Positions 1 to 6,264 of a stretch of DNA of 10,471 nucleotides are shown here, in pieces. The position numbers were made by a program, and so were the translations under genes. The notes under the pieces were generated by a model. That model had not been told where the DNA came from. It ran no database searches and saw only the letters and a program-made list of their open reading frames with translations. Origin of the DNA: CADEEV01 sp964442185 (lineage in GTDB: Bacteria; Acidobacteriota; Vicinamibacteria; Fen-336); NCBI GenBank assembly GCA_964442185.1, contig CAYTWT010000119.1:1-10471 (forward strand). Reading direction: 5' to 3'. Every line of letters begins with the position of its first letter. Position 1 is the first letter of the stretch.

Positions 1-108
1 CCCGAGCACCGTTGCCGCGGCGGCGATGGTGAGGCCGAGCGGCTTGATGACCTCAGTGGCTACGAAGGCCCCCGGGTGCGGCGGATTCAGCATGCGCATG
101 GCATTCAT
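1..108 (-). CDS. higA: HigA-type antitoxin, XRE-like helix-turn-helix, C-terminus outside window
   Basis: Start of the antitoxin that would neutralise HigB and repress the pair's promoter. Only 36 codons are visible, from ATG at 108 to the left edge. The protein opens with MRMLNPPHPGAF followed by ATEVIKPLGLTIAAAATVLG. The N-P-P-H-P-G-x-x-x-x-x-E-x-x-x-P-L-G-L pattern is the usual opening of HigA antitoxins, just before the helix-turn-helix. The gene begins 4 bases after the higB stop codon, in the toxin-first order typical of higBA. Two further in-frame ATGs (codons 4 and 6) could be the true start; the family usually begins close to the NPPHPG segment. The helix-turn-helix itself and the C-terminus lie outside the window, so whether the antitoxin is intact cannot be judged. 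Confidence 0.85.
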   Translation of the reverse strand, partial: MNAMRMLNPPHPGAFVATEVIKPLGLTIAAAATVLG

Positions 109-112
109 CCTG

Positions 113-403
113 CTAGTGATAGTCCTCATAGTTCACATCCAGAATCTCGTTCGCCGCCGCGTCCACTCTGAAGGTCAGGCGCCAGTTGCGGGTGACGTAG
201 AGACTCCAGACGCCCTTGCGGTCCCCGCTCATCAGGTGCGCCTTCCACACCGCAATTGCGCGCAACTCGTCGGCGCTCTCCATGTCCTGCAGGAACGCCA
301 GCATCTTTCGAATCTTGTCCACCGCGTCGGCCGGCAGTCCCTTGGGGTTGTCTTCCGCGTACAGGCGCCTCAGGCCCTTGTGGACAAATCCCCTGATCCG
401 CAC
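113..403 (-). CDS. higB: HigB-type toxin, RelE/HigB mRNA interferase family
   Basis: Predicted ribosome-dependent mRNA endonuclease, the toxic half of a type II toxin-antitoxin pair. The 96-residue product has the full HigB pattern: FVHKGLRRLY near the start (residues 6-15), a central helical region rich in charged residues, GDRKGVWSLYVTRNWRLTF at about 60-78, and the C-terminal D-V-N-Y-E-D-Y-H. The R-x-x-W-R-L-T-F strand and the terminal YEDYH are characteristic of the family (Pfam 'HigB toxin, RelE-like'). Length is normal for the family. The start is GTG at 403, chosen because it gives the standard N-terminus and lies just after a good promoter. No Shine-Dalgarno sequence is visible, so the message may be leaderless. 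higA follows 4 bases downstream. The gene overlaps, in another frame, the extension of the broken kinase ORF upstream. The toxin looks intact. Confidence 0.88.
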   Translation of the reverse strand: MRIRGFVHKGLRRLYAEDNPKGLPADAVDKIRKMLAFLQDMESADELRAIAVWKAHLMSGDRKGVWSLYVTRNWRLTFRVDAAANEILDVNYEDYH

Positions 404-410
404 GACGACA

Positions 411-439
411 AGTGTAGCCTGTCACGTTACACGCTTCAA
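411..439 (-). promoter_or_regulatory. Probable higBA promoter with operator-like inverted repeat
   Basis: On the minus strand, TTGAAG (439-434) and TACACT (416-411) are separated by exactly 17 bases, good matches to sigma-70 -35 and -10 boxes. Transcription would begin around 404-405, one or two bases before the GTG start of higB, implying a leaderless mRNA. A short inverted repeat, GTGTA/TACAC, spans the spacer and the -10 box and could be the HigA binding site. The repeat is short, so the operator role is inference. Confidence 0.6.
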
Positions 440-515
440 CCGGCCGCCCGCTCACCGCGATGACCCCACATGTAAGGACGATGGGCGAGGACTCGGATTG
501 ACCGACTCGGAGGTT

Positions 516-647
516 TGCGTCTGCGGGCAGAACCTTGAGCGCGACGAGCCGGTTCAGCAGGCTGTCCTGAGCCTTGTAGACGATCCCCATGCCCCCTTCG
601 CCCAGCTTCTCGAGGACGTGATAGTGCGAGATCGTCCGGCCGATCAT
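516..647 (-). pseudogene. 5' remnant of a eukaryotic-type Ser/Thr protein kinase gene
   Basis: From ATG at 647 the first 44 codons are unmistakably the N-lobe of a PknB-like kinase. They hold the glycine-rich loop (LGEGGMGIVYKA, residues 15-26; G16, G18, G21) and the VALK segment with the ATP-binding lysine K38, ending at L-P-A-D-A. After that the similarity stops. The frame stays open to position 126 but reads meaningless sequence and then the higB region in a wrong frame. The rest of the kinase (C-helix, HRD and DFG motifs, activation loop) is missing. GGAG lies 8 bases before the ATG, so the start signals survive. Most likely a kinase gene was cut by insertion or deletion that brought in or exposed higBA. 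If translated, it would give an inactive 173-residue chimera. Confidence 0.75.
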
Positions 648-671
648 GGCAGCACTCCAAAACGCTGGCCG

Positions 672-677
672 ATTGTA
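672..677 (-). promoter_or_regulatory. Possible -10 box of the former kinase gene
   Basis: TACAAT on the minus strand (677-672) lies 25 bases before the kinase ATG, followed by GGAG as ribosome binding site. No good -35 box is seen at the right spacing, so this is only a candidate. If active, transcripts would run through the kinase remnant into higBA and add to its own promoter. Confidence 0.3.
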
Positions 678-730
678 GCCGTGTCCTCGGCGAGGCGGAG
701 AGATGCCCAGGTTCTCGGGCCCTTCGTCAG

Positions 731-772
731 GGAAACAAGAAGAAAGGGGTCGCGGCGATTGCCGTGACCCCT
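731..772 (-). terminator. Rho-independent terminator of the initiator tRNA
   Basis: Reading the minus strand, an 11-base stem AGGGGTCACGG / CCGCGACCCCT (one A-C mismatch) encloses a 6-base loop and is followed by the T-rich run TTTCTTCTTGTTT. It begins 12 bases after the tRNA CCA end. The shape and position fit a terminator for the tRNA transcript. Confidence 0.85.
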
Positions 773-783
773 GAATGAAGAAG

Positions 784-860
<77 letters not shown>

Positions 861-877
861 GCCGATGTACTGACGGC

Positions 878-906
878 ACTTTATCAACTGCCCCGATGCG
901 TGTCAA
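878..906 (-). promoter_or_regulatory. Strong sigma-70-type promoter of the initiator tRNA
   Basis: On the minus strand, a perfect -35 box TTGACA (906-901) and a -10 box TAAAGT (883-878) are exactly 17 bases apart, with 17 bases from the -10 box to the mature tRNA 5' end. A 14-base inverted repeat (GCGTGT/ACACGC, 898-911) overlaps the -35 box. It may be chance or a regulator site. Confidence 0.8.
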
Positions 907-1055
907 CACGCTATTCAAGTCAAGCACTTAACCTGCGGAGCCAAGGCGAACGATGTGATGCGGCTCACGCGCGTTTGAACCTCTTGCGTCCTGGCAGCGT
1001 CCAATGCAGTGAAGGCCGCCGGACCGCATGCTCCGGAGAGGAGAAAGAGGATCCC

Positions 1056-1262
1056 ATGATCGGCATGGCCGCGGTTGCGATGGACACGGGGTGCCCGCTG
1101 TGCGGCGAGTCGCTGCTGTCGGTCCAAGGCGGGGGTTTCGTGACGTCGTCGGACGCCAGCATCCTGCCGCTGCTCCGACATGGCGCGCCTGGTGAGGGTT
1201 TTCTCGTGTGCGACGGCTGCGCCTACCTCGCGCACCTGCCGGCGGACGTGACACTGAACTAG
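1056..1262 (+). CDS. Small four-cysteine (zinc-ribbon-like) protein, function unknown
   Basis: A 68-residue protein with two CxxC pairs: C13-P-L-C16 near the N-terminus and C52-D-G-C55 near the C-terminus. This spacing suggests a single zinc-ribbon fold. Such small ribbons may bind nucleic acid or protein; nothing here says which. The start ATG at 1056 is chosen because a purine-rich ribosome binding site (AGAGG at 1046-1050, preceded by GGAGAGGAG) sits just upstream. The frame is open back to about 900, but that extension crosses the tRNA promoter region and is unlikely to be translated. A second in-frame ATG at codon 4 is possible. The VOC gene follows after 10 bases, so the two are probably cotranscribed. 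I do not recognise the family. Confidence 0.6.
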   Translation: MIGMAAVAMDTGCPLCGESLLSVQGGGFVTSSDASILPLLRHGAPGEGFLVCDGCAYLAHLPADVTLN

Positions 1263-1272
1263 AATCGTCCGC

Positions 1273-1656
1273 GTGGCGCTTCTCGGGCTACGGCACGTCG
1301 CACTGCGGGTCAGGGATCCGCAGGCCAGCAAGAAGTTCTATTGCGAAGGCTTTGGCATGTCGGTCGTCTGGGAACCCGACGCTGACAACGTGTACCTATC
1401 CTCGGGCGTCGACAACCTGGCGCTGCATCGCGATGCGGCGGCCACTTCGGGCGCGCTCGACCATCTCGGGTTCATCGTCGACGCCAGGGAGGAAGTCGAC
1501 CGGCTGGCCGCGGCGTTTGGTGAACGCGGCATCACGATCGCGGCGCCGCCGCGCGATCATCGCGACGGCAGCCGCTCCTTCTACTGCCTCGACCCCGACG
1601 GCCTCAAGATCCAGGTCCTCTTCGAGCCCACGCTCTCGCTGCAGCGCCTGCGGTAA
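1273..1656 (+). CDS. VOC-superfamily (glyoxalase/bleomycin-resistance fold) protein
   Basis: A 127-residue single-domain protein of the vicinal oxygen chelate superfamily, with two βαβββ modules. The first opens with LRHVALRVRDPQASKKFY (about residues 6-23), the second with ALDHLGFIVD (61-70). H8, H64 and E118 occupy the positions of the metal ligands in glyoxalase I, fosfomycin-resistance and extradiol-dioxygenase relatives, so a divalent metal site is likely. D-P-D-G at 107-110 and I-Q-V-L-F-E at 113-118 are typical of the last strands. Substrate cannot be told from sequence; lactoylglutathione lyase-like or isomerase activity are possibilities. The start is GTG at 1273, which places the first strand correctly; no clear ribosome binding site is seen, which fits coupling to the gene 10 bases upstream. 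Confidence 0.85.
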   Translation: MALLGLRHVALRVRDPQASKKFYCEGFGMSVVWEPDADNVYLSSGVDNLALHRDAAATSGALDHLGFIVDAREEVDRLAAAFGERGITIAAPPRDHRDGSRSFYCLDPDGLKIQVLFEPTLSLQRLR

Positions 1657-1703
1657 GTGAATGGACAGCGAGCGGCGGGATTCACTCCCGACGCGAGCGA
1701 CTT

Positions 1704-1753
1704 GGGGGGGAGCGCTTGGCGCGCGGGGGGGGTGCATGGTTCCGTACCCCCCC
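1704..1753 (+). other. G-run cluster with a hairpin, noncoding
   Basis: Between the VOC gene and the histone-like gene lie a run of seven Gs (1704-1710), a run of eight Gs (1725-1732) and a run of seven Cs (1747-1753). The second G-run and the C-run can pair as a 10-base stem (1726-1735 with 1744-1753, one G-U) with an 8-base loop. There is no T-tract, so it is not a standard terminator. It could act on transcript ends or promoter supercoiling, or be without function. Confidence 0.45.
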
Positions 1754-1765
1754 GAACCGCTCAAC

Positions 1766-1795
1766 TTGACTGTCGGCAGCGAGCGGGAGCACACT
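1766..1795 (+). promoter_or_regulatory. Possible promoter of the histone-like gene
   Basis: TTGACT (1766-1771) is a good -35 box; CACACT (1790-1795), 18 bases on, is a weak -10 box. Transcription would start near 1802, about 20 bases before the ribosome binding site GGAGG at 1823-1827. It follows directly on the G-run hairpin. Confidence 0.35.
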
Positions 1796-1835
1796 CTCCG
1801 ATCATCGACACCACCCGCACTTGGAGGGACAGAAG

Positions 1836-2165
1836 ATGGAGGACAACACACCCCAGGGCTCTCCGGAGCCGCCCGCGGCCGCTGAGCCCCTCGTACCGAC
1901 GCCACCGCCGCCGCCGGCCTTCAGCCCGGCCCCGACGCCGCGCGCAGCAGTAGCAGCCGCCCCACGCAAGCCCGCGAAGAAGAAGCCAGTGGCGAAGAAG
2001 GCGAAGGCGAAGAAGCCCGCCAAGAAGAAGGCCACGAAGAAGGTCGCGAAGAAGGTCGTAAAGAAGAAGCCGGCCAAGAAAGCCAAGAAAGCCGCCAAGA
2101 AGGCCGCCAAGAAGGCGGCGAAGAAGGCCAAGAAGAAGTCCGGGAGGAAGTCGAAGAAGCGCTGA
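1836..2165 (+). CDS. Lysine-rich histone H1-like protein
   Basis: A 109-residue, extremely basic protein, probably a nucleoid-associated DNA-binding protein. Residues 1-43 form a flexible segment rich in proline and alanine with acidic residues only at the very start. Residues 44-109 are built from repeated K-P-A-K-K and A-A-K-K units: 35 lysines in 65 residues, no acidic or aromatic residue, ending G-R-K-S-K-K-R. This resembles the C-terminal tail of histone H1 and bacterial proteins such as chlamydial Hc1/Hc2, AlgP and Bordetella BpH1, which compact DNA without a folded domain. The start is ATG at 1836 because GGAGG lies 8 bases upstream; an in-frame TTG at 1821 would put the ribosome binding site inside the gene. 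The gene converges on the dehydrogenase operon. Its repetitive AAG-GCC codons are prone to slippage. Confidence 0.85.
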   Translation: MEDNTPQGSPEPPAAAEPLVPTPPPPPAFSPAPTPRAAVAAAPRKPAKKKPVAKKAKAKKPAKKKATKKVAKKVVKKKPAKKAKKAAKKAAKKAAKKAKKKSGRKSKKR

Positions 2166-2207
2166 GCTCGCGCTGGGGAGCGCCCGGCCTTCTAGCGTGC
2201 CCCGCGG

Positions 2208-3260
2208 CTACGCCCAGGGCAGCACGGCCGCCTTCAGATCGTCGCTTCCCTTCGTCATCTCGGCCAGGAGCAGCGGAAGGCGGTCGAGCGGTCCGCGCGT
2301 CGAGATGAAGCGGTCGGGGTCGATTTGGCCCTCGGCGATGAGCGTCAGGGCGCTGCGCACACTCTCGGGCGTATGGTGAAACGTCGCGGTGAGCTGCAGT
2401 TCCTCGTAGTGCACTCGCGGCGCGTCCACGCGAATCTCGGTGCCTGCCGGACAGCCGGCAAAGAAATTCACCATCCCACCTTTGCGCACGACGCGCAGCG
2501 CGGCCTCGGCGGTCTCCGCCTGTCCCGCGGCTTCGACCACTAGATGGAAGCCGCGCTCGTCCGGGCTCAGCGGCAGGAGTTGGCTCACCAGACCGCCAGC
2601 CTCGGCGGACACCGTCGCCGCAGCTCCCATCTCGCGGGCCTTCGCGAGCCGCGCGGGACGCCGGCCCGCCGCCACCACATGGCAGCCCCGGGCCCGTGCC
2701 AGAGCGATGAACATCAGGCCGATCCCGCCCACGCCGATGACGGCCACCGAGCGACCCGGTCCGAGGCCCGCAACCTCGATGCCCCGCACCACGCAGGCCA
2801 GTGGCTCGACCATCGCCGCCCTCGCGAACGACAGGCCCTCCGGGATCCGGAGCAGGTTCTTGCGCACGACGCGAGCCGGCAGTCGTGTGAACTGCGCGTA
2901 GGCCCCGTTCCAGAACAGCAGGTCGTCGCACAGGCCGGGGCGGCGCTCGCGGCAGAACTCGCATTCGCCGCAGGGCGCTGAGTTCGCGGCCACCACGCGA
3001 TCGCCCGGCGCCCAGCCGCTGACACCCTCGCCCACGGCCTCGATGATGCCGGCGGCCTCGTGACCGAAGAGCGCCGGCGGCACGATCATGCGGGCGTGGT
3101 AACCGCGACGATAGACCTTGAGATCCGTGCCGCAGGTGAGGGCGACCTGGGTGCGGATCAGCACCTCGCCCGGCTCGAGGTGCGGGACGTCCACCTCCTC
3201 GATCCGCACATCCTGCTTGCCGTGCAGCACGGCGGCCCGCATCCGCCCGGGTGTGCTCAT
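2208..3260 (-). CDS. Zinc-dependent medium-chain dehydrogenase, likely NADP-linked (paralogue 1)
   Basis: A 350-residue medium-chain dehydrogenase/reductase of the alcohol/sorbitol dehydrogenase type. Catalytic zinc ligands are present (C43 in TCGTD, H67-E68 in GHE, E152 in VEP), as is the structural zinc set C97, C100, C103, C111. The Rossmann fold carries G-V-G-G-I-G at 176-181. At the end of the second strand it has A-A-G-R-R rather than an acidic residue, which points to NADP(H). Substrate is unknown. It is the last gene of the minus-strand operon; its ATG at 3260 shares one base with the TGA of the gene before (TGATG). A TTG at 3263 is one codon further out, and an internal ATG at 3242 aligns better with the start of paralogue 2 but lacks a ribosome binding site. 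No clear terminator follows before the converging histone-like gene. Confidence 0.9.
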   Translation of the reverse strand: MSTPGRMRAAVLHGKQDVRIEEVDVPHLEPGEVLIRTQVALTCGTDLKVYRRGYHARMIVPPALFGHEAAGIIEAVGEGVSGWAPGDRVVAANSAPCGECEFCRERRPGLCDDLLFWNGAYAQFTRLPARVVRKNLLRIPEGLSFARAAMVEPLACVVRGIEVAGLGPGRSVAVIGVGGIGLMFIALARARGCHVVAAGRRPARLAKAREMGAAATVSAEAGGLVSQLLPLSPDERGFHLVVEAAGQAETAEAALRVVRKGGMVNFFAGCPAGTEIRVDAPRVHYEELQLTATFHHTPESVRSALTLIAEGQIDPDRFISTRGPLDRLPLLLAEMTKGSDDLKAAVLPWA

Positions 3261-4309
3261 CAACCACCGCCCATCGTGAGCATCACCTTCAGCACACCCG
3301 GTGCTGGATGCGCGGCAAGCTCCACGGCCTGCTTGGCCGCGTCGAGCGGGAGGCGGTGTGTGATCAGCTCGCGCACCCGCACCTCGTGCCCGAAGACCAG
3401 CTGCGCCGCGAGATCCTGCACGTCGACCGAGGCGCTGTACGAGGTGAGGATCTGTTTCTCGGCAACGCTGAGCGCGCCCAGATCGACGACGGCGGTCTCG
3501 CCCGGCGATGTCGCCGAGAAGACCATCACCGTGCCGGCGGCGCGCGTCGCGTCCACGGCCGTCTGAAAGGCGGCCGGACCCACGGCGGCGAGCAGCGCCA
3601 CGTCGGCGCCGCGGCCATCCGTCAGCGCGCGCACTTCACGCACCACGTCGCCGCGAGCGTCGAGCGCTACCGAGGCGCCCAGCACCCGGCTCATCTCGAC
3701 CCGGTCGCGCAGCGTGTCCGACGTCAGCACCTGAGCCCCTGCCCAGCGCGCGAGCTGCATCAAGATCAGGCCGATCGGGCCCTGGCCCACGACGAGCACG
3801 GTCTGTCCCTTCGTGACGCCCGCCTTCTGCACGCACTTGAGGCAGGTGTTGACGGGCTCGACCAACGCGGCCTCCTCGGAAGCAACGCCCTCAGGAACCG
3901 CGATCGCCCCGCGCTCCACGATCCAGTCCATCGCCCGCAGGTACTCGGCGAAGCCGCCGCCCGAGGGCTCGAAGCCCGCGGTCGTGCCGTTCTTCTTGTA
4001 GACCTGGCACTGCGCATAGGCCTTCTGGCCGCAATAGAAACAGCTGCCGCAAGGGATGTGGTGGTGCAAGGCGACGCGGTCGCCCTCGTGGAAGCGGGCC
4101 ACGCCCGCGCCGGTTCGCACCACGACGCCGGCGGTCTCGTGGCCGAAGATGCGCGGCCCGGGCAGGAGGCCCTTCTGGATCTTCTTGATGTCGGTGGGGC
4201 AAACGCCACACGCTTCGACACGGACCAGCATCTCGCCGGGCAGGATCTCGGGCACGGGGACTTGCTCGATGCGGAGATCGTTCTTGCCGTGGTAGACAGC
4301 AGCTCGCAC
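3260..4309 (-). CDS. Zinc-dependent medium-chain dehydrogenase, likely NAD-linked (paralogue 2)
   Basis: A 349-residue zinc-containing medium-chain dehydrogenase, complete and of normal length. It has the catalytic zinc ligands C37 (CGVCPTD), H57-E58 (GHE) and E151 (LVEP), and structural zinc cysteines C87, C90, C93, C101. The nucleotide-binding loop is G-Q-G-P-I-G at 175-180, and D198 at the end of the second strand suggests NAD(H). It is clearly a paralogue of the next gene: both begin RAAV-x-HGK-x-D-x-RIE, yet the halves have diverged widely. The start is GTG at 4309, overlapping the proline dehydrogenase stop by one base (TAGTG), a sign of translational coupling; the longer open frame upstream runs inside that gene and is a shadow. 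Its place after proline dehydrogenase hints at oxidation of an amino-acid-derived alcohol or aldehyde, but no motif proves this. Confidence 0.9.
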   Translation of the reverse strand: MRAAVYHGKNDLRIEQVPVPEILPGEMLVRVEACGVCPTDIKKIQKGLLPGPRIFGHETAGVVVRTGAGVARFHEGDRVALHHHIPCGSCFYCGQKAYAQCQVYKKNGTTAGFEPSGGGFAEYLRAMDWIVERGAIAVPEGVASEEAALVEPVNTCLKCVQKAGVTKGQTVLVVGQGPIGLILMQLARWAGAQVLTSDTLRDRVEMSRVLGASVALDARGDVVREVRALTDGRGADVALLAAVGPAAFQTAVDATRAAGTVMVFSATSPGETAVVDLGALSVAEKQILTSYSASVDVQDLAAQLVFGHEVRVRELITHRLPLDAAKQAVELAAHPAPGVLKVMLTMGGG

Positions 4310-5154
4310 TAGCCGCCGAGCAGGCTGCGCAGGACGAAGAAGATGTTTTCCTTGCGCTCGCGCAGGCGCCGCGAGAAGTAGGGAAACCAGTGCGTGCCGT
4401 AGGGCACGTAGATGCGGACGTTGTTTCCGGCCGCGACCAGCTCCTCCCAGCGCTTCGGCCGCAGGCCGTAGAGCATCTGGAACTCGTAGCGCGCGCTCGC
4501 GATCTTCTGTTCGCGGGCGAACGCCAGCACCTTCTGCAACAGGCCTTCGTCGTGCGTGGCGATCGCCGGGTAGTTGCCCTTGTCGAGCAGCAGGGACGCG
4601 CACTTCATGTAGTTCTTCCGGATCTCATCCATGACCTGCAGCGCGACGCTCGGCGGTTCCTTGTAGGCGCCCTTGCAGATCCGCACCCGGTCGCCGCGGC
4701 GCACGGCCTCCTTCACGTCGTCCTCGGTGCGATGCAGGCAGGCCTGGAACACGATCCCGACGTTGTCATGCGTCTTGCGAAGCCTCTGGAACACCTCGAT
4801 CGTACGCTGCGTGTGCTTGGAGCCCTCCATGTCGAGGCGCACGAAGCCCCCGAGCTTCTTCGCCTCGACCAGAATCCCGTCGGCGAGCTCGACACAGAAG
4901 TCCTCGGAGATCTCGAAGCCCAGCGTCGTGAGCTTGATCGAGATGTTCCGCTCCACGCCTTCCGGAACCAGCCGCAGCAGGGCCTTGTTCGCCTCGGCGC
5001 AGCGCCTCGCGGCCTCGCGGTCGAGAACGTCTTCGCCGAGCAGGTCGAACGTGGCGCTTATGCCTTTGGCCTTGAGCGCCTTCCCTGCCGCCACCGCGGA
5101 GAGCGCCGTCTCCCCGGCCACGAACCGGCGGACCAGGAACGCGAGAGCCTTCAC
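4309..5154 (-). CDS. Proline dehydrogenase (monofunctional, FAD-dependent)
   Basis: Oxidises L-proline to Δ1-pyrroline-5-carboxylate, passing electrons through FAD, usually to the membrane quinone pool. The 281-residue product shows the barrel motifs of the family in order: NISIKLT (70-76), RLDMEGS (106-112), FQACLHRT (136-143), RICKGAYKEP (158-167), IATHD (198-202), YEFQMLYG (223-230), RIYVPYG (247-253) and the substrate-binding R-R-L-R-E-R (262-267). It is a stand-alone enzyme, not the fused PutA, and no pyrroline-5-carboxylate dehydrogenase lies in the window. The GTG start at 5154 has GAGG 8 bases upstream. It makes the N-terminus somewhat shorter than many relatives, but the upstream frame offers no better start. 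The start overlaps the stop of a small ORF (GTGA), and the stop overlaps the next gene. Confidence 0.95.
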   Translation of the reverse strand: MKALAFLVRRFVAGETALSAVAAGKALKAKGISATFDLLGEDVLDREAARRCAEANKALLRLVPEGVERNISIKLTTLGFEISEDFCVELADGILVEAKKLGGFVRLDMEGSKHTQRTIEVFQRLRKTHDNVGIVFQACLHRTEDDVKEAVRRGDRVRICKGAYKEPPSVALQVMDEIRKNYMKCASLLLDKGNYPAIATHDEGLLQKVLAFAREQKIASARYEFQMLYGLRPKRWEELVAAGNNVRIYVPYGTHWFPYFSRRLRERKENIFFVLRSLLGG

Positions 5155-5291
5155 TTGCTCCGCCTCGCGCCCGTCGCCGTGGAGCCTTCGACCGTGAGCC
5201 TGAGCGACTTCATGGTCGCGACGCGGTCGCCGTGGCTGATGCTGTGCTCGCGTCCGGAATGCCGGTTCGGAAGCGTCTCAGGGGCGGCCAT
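5151..5291 (-). CDS. Small ORF of 46 codons bridging regulator and proline dehydrogenase
   Basis: An ATG at 5291 lies inside the last codons of the WYL regulator, in another frame. It opens a 46-residue reading frame that ends in a TGA overlapping the GTG of proline dehydrogenase (GTGA). The product begins MAAPETLPNRHSG and ends TATGARRSK; it is basic and hydrophilic, with no signal peptide or membrane segment. It exactly fills the only gap in an otherwise gapless operon, so it may be a real small protein or a ribosome-coupling leader. The ribosome binding site is poor and I recognise no family. Chance is not excluded in DNA this GC-rich. Confidence 0.35.
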   Translation of the reverse strand: MAAPETLPNRHSGREHSISHGDRVATMKSLRLTVEGSTATGARRSK

Positions 5292-6261
5292 GGGCCGAGG
5301 CGTCTAGCGCGATCCTCAGGTCGTGGGCGATCTGCTCGCGCAGCGCAGCCGGCCGCAGCACCCGGGCGTGAGGCAAGAAGCCCTTGATCCAGCTGACGAG
5401 CTCGAAGCCGGGCGCGACGCTCATCCGCAGCACGACGCCGCCGTCGGGCCCCTCCTCGAGGGCCTGGCTCTCGTGCCAGACTCGTTCCCGGATGTAACCG
5501 GCCATCGCCGCGTCGAAGGCGATCTCGATCTCCTCGGCCTTGCCGCCCGCGATGCCGAAGGCGCCGCGCGCGTACTCGGATACGCTGAAGTCCTTCGGCG
5601 CCTCGAAAGACAGCTCCAGGACTTCGATCCTCTCGATCCGCTCGACCGCGAAGGTGCGGACCTCCGCGTACTCGTGCGCGCGCGCGTACAGGTACAGCCC
5701 GCCGTGGTAGTAGACGACGCGGTACGGGTCGAGCGTGTACGACTTCGTTCTCTTGCTGTTGAAGGAGAAGTACGCGATCCGGATCTGGCGCTGGTGAAGC
5801 GTCGCATCGATCAGCGCGGCGATCACGTCCTGCTTCTTCGAGTAGTCCTTGGACGGGTCCGGGCGGGCGGAGAACAGGTCCTGGATGCGGGCCAGGTACG
5901 GCAGGCTCTTCGCCGGGAGCGCCTCGCGGATCTTGGCGAAGGCCGACTCGAGGTCCTGGGCGAAAGGCGCGCCGCCCAGGAACGAGAGCAGGTTCTTTCC
6001 GAAGTAGAGCGCTGCCAGCTCGGCGAGCGTGAAGGTCTGGGTCAGCCGCTGCTTGTAGCCCTCGACCAGGCGCCAGATCTTGCGGCCATCCACGCGTTCG
6101 TCGTAGAGCGGGAAGCCGGCCTCCTGCAGCGCCTCGATGTCGCGACGGATCGTGCGCTCCGTGACGCCATGCTCGTCGGCGAGCTGTTGCGAGGTCGTGT
6201 GACGCGCCGCTTCGACCCGCTTCAGGATCTTCCACTGCCGGATCACCTCGGCGTTGCGCAA
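5278..6261 (-). CDS. WYL-domain helix-turn-helix transcriptional regulator (YafY/PafBC-like)
   Basis: A 327-residue regulator with three parts. An N-terminal winged helix-turn-helix (about 5-65) has TERTIRRDIEALQEAGFPL as the recognition region. A WYL ligand-sensing domain lies at about 145-215, including LDPYRVVYYHGGLYLYARAHEY, where the name-giving W-Y-L is L-Y-L. A C-terminal WCX domain (about 245-315) contains VWHESQ and FELVSWIKGFLPHARVLRP. Family members sense small ligands or nucleic acid fragments and act as repressors or activators. A TAG two codons before the TTG at 6261 limits upstream choice; GTG at codon 6 is an alternative. The gene follows a 30-codon ORF by 3 bases and precedes proline dehydrogenase on the same strand. 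It probably controls its own operon and perhaps the divergent nucleoside operon through the palindrome at 6382-6403. Confidence 0.92.
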   Translation of the reverse strand: MRNAEVIRQWKILKRVEAARHTTSQQLADEHGVTERTIRRDIEALQEAGFPLYDERVDGRKIWRLVEGYKQRLTQTFTLAELAALYFGKNLLSFLGGAPFAQDLESAFAKIREALPAKSLPYLARIQDLFSARPDPSKDYSKKQDVIAALIDATLHQRQIRIAYFSFNSKRTKSYTLDPYRVVYYHGGLYLYARAHEYAEVRTFAVERIERIEVLELSFEAPKDFSVSEYARGAFGIAGGKAEEIEIAFDAAMAGYIRERVWHESQALEEGPDGGVVLRMSVAPGFELVSWIKGFLPHARVLRPAALREQIAHDLRIALDASAHGRP

Positions 6262-6264
6262 GTT

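Noticed and set aside
404..510. Possible integron attC site next to higBA
   Set aside because: GTTGAAG and GTAAC fragments are present, but no proper R'/R'' core sites or paired inner arms.
1676..1690. Hairpin CGGGA-TTCAC-TCCCG after the VOC gene
   Set aside because: Short stem and no T-run; too weak to call a terminator.
2170..2183. Small hairpin GCGCT-GGGG-AGCGC between the convergent genes
   Set aside because: Only five base pairs and no T-tract on either strand, so not a credible terminator.
1921..3267. 448-codon minus-strand frame running through the dehydrogenase and the histone-like gene
   Set aside because: Product is low-complexity Arg/Ser/Pro sequence; real genes on both strands explain the region.
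3251..4312. 353-codon plus-strand open frame antisense to the second dehydrogenase
   Set aside because: Histidine/arginine-rich antisense shadow of a well-supported gene.
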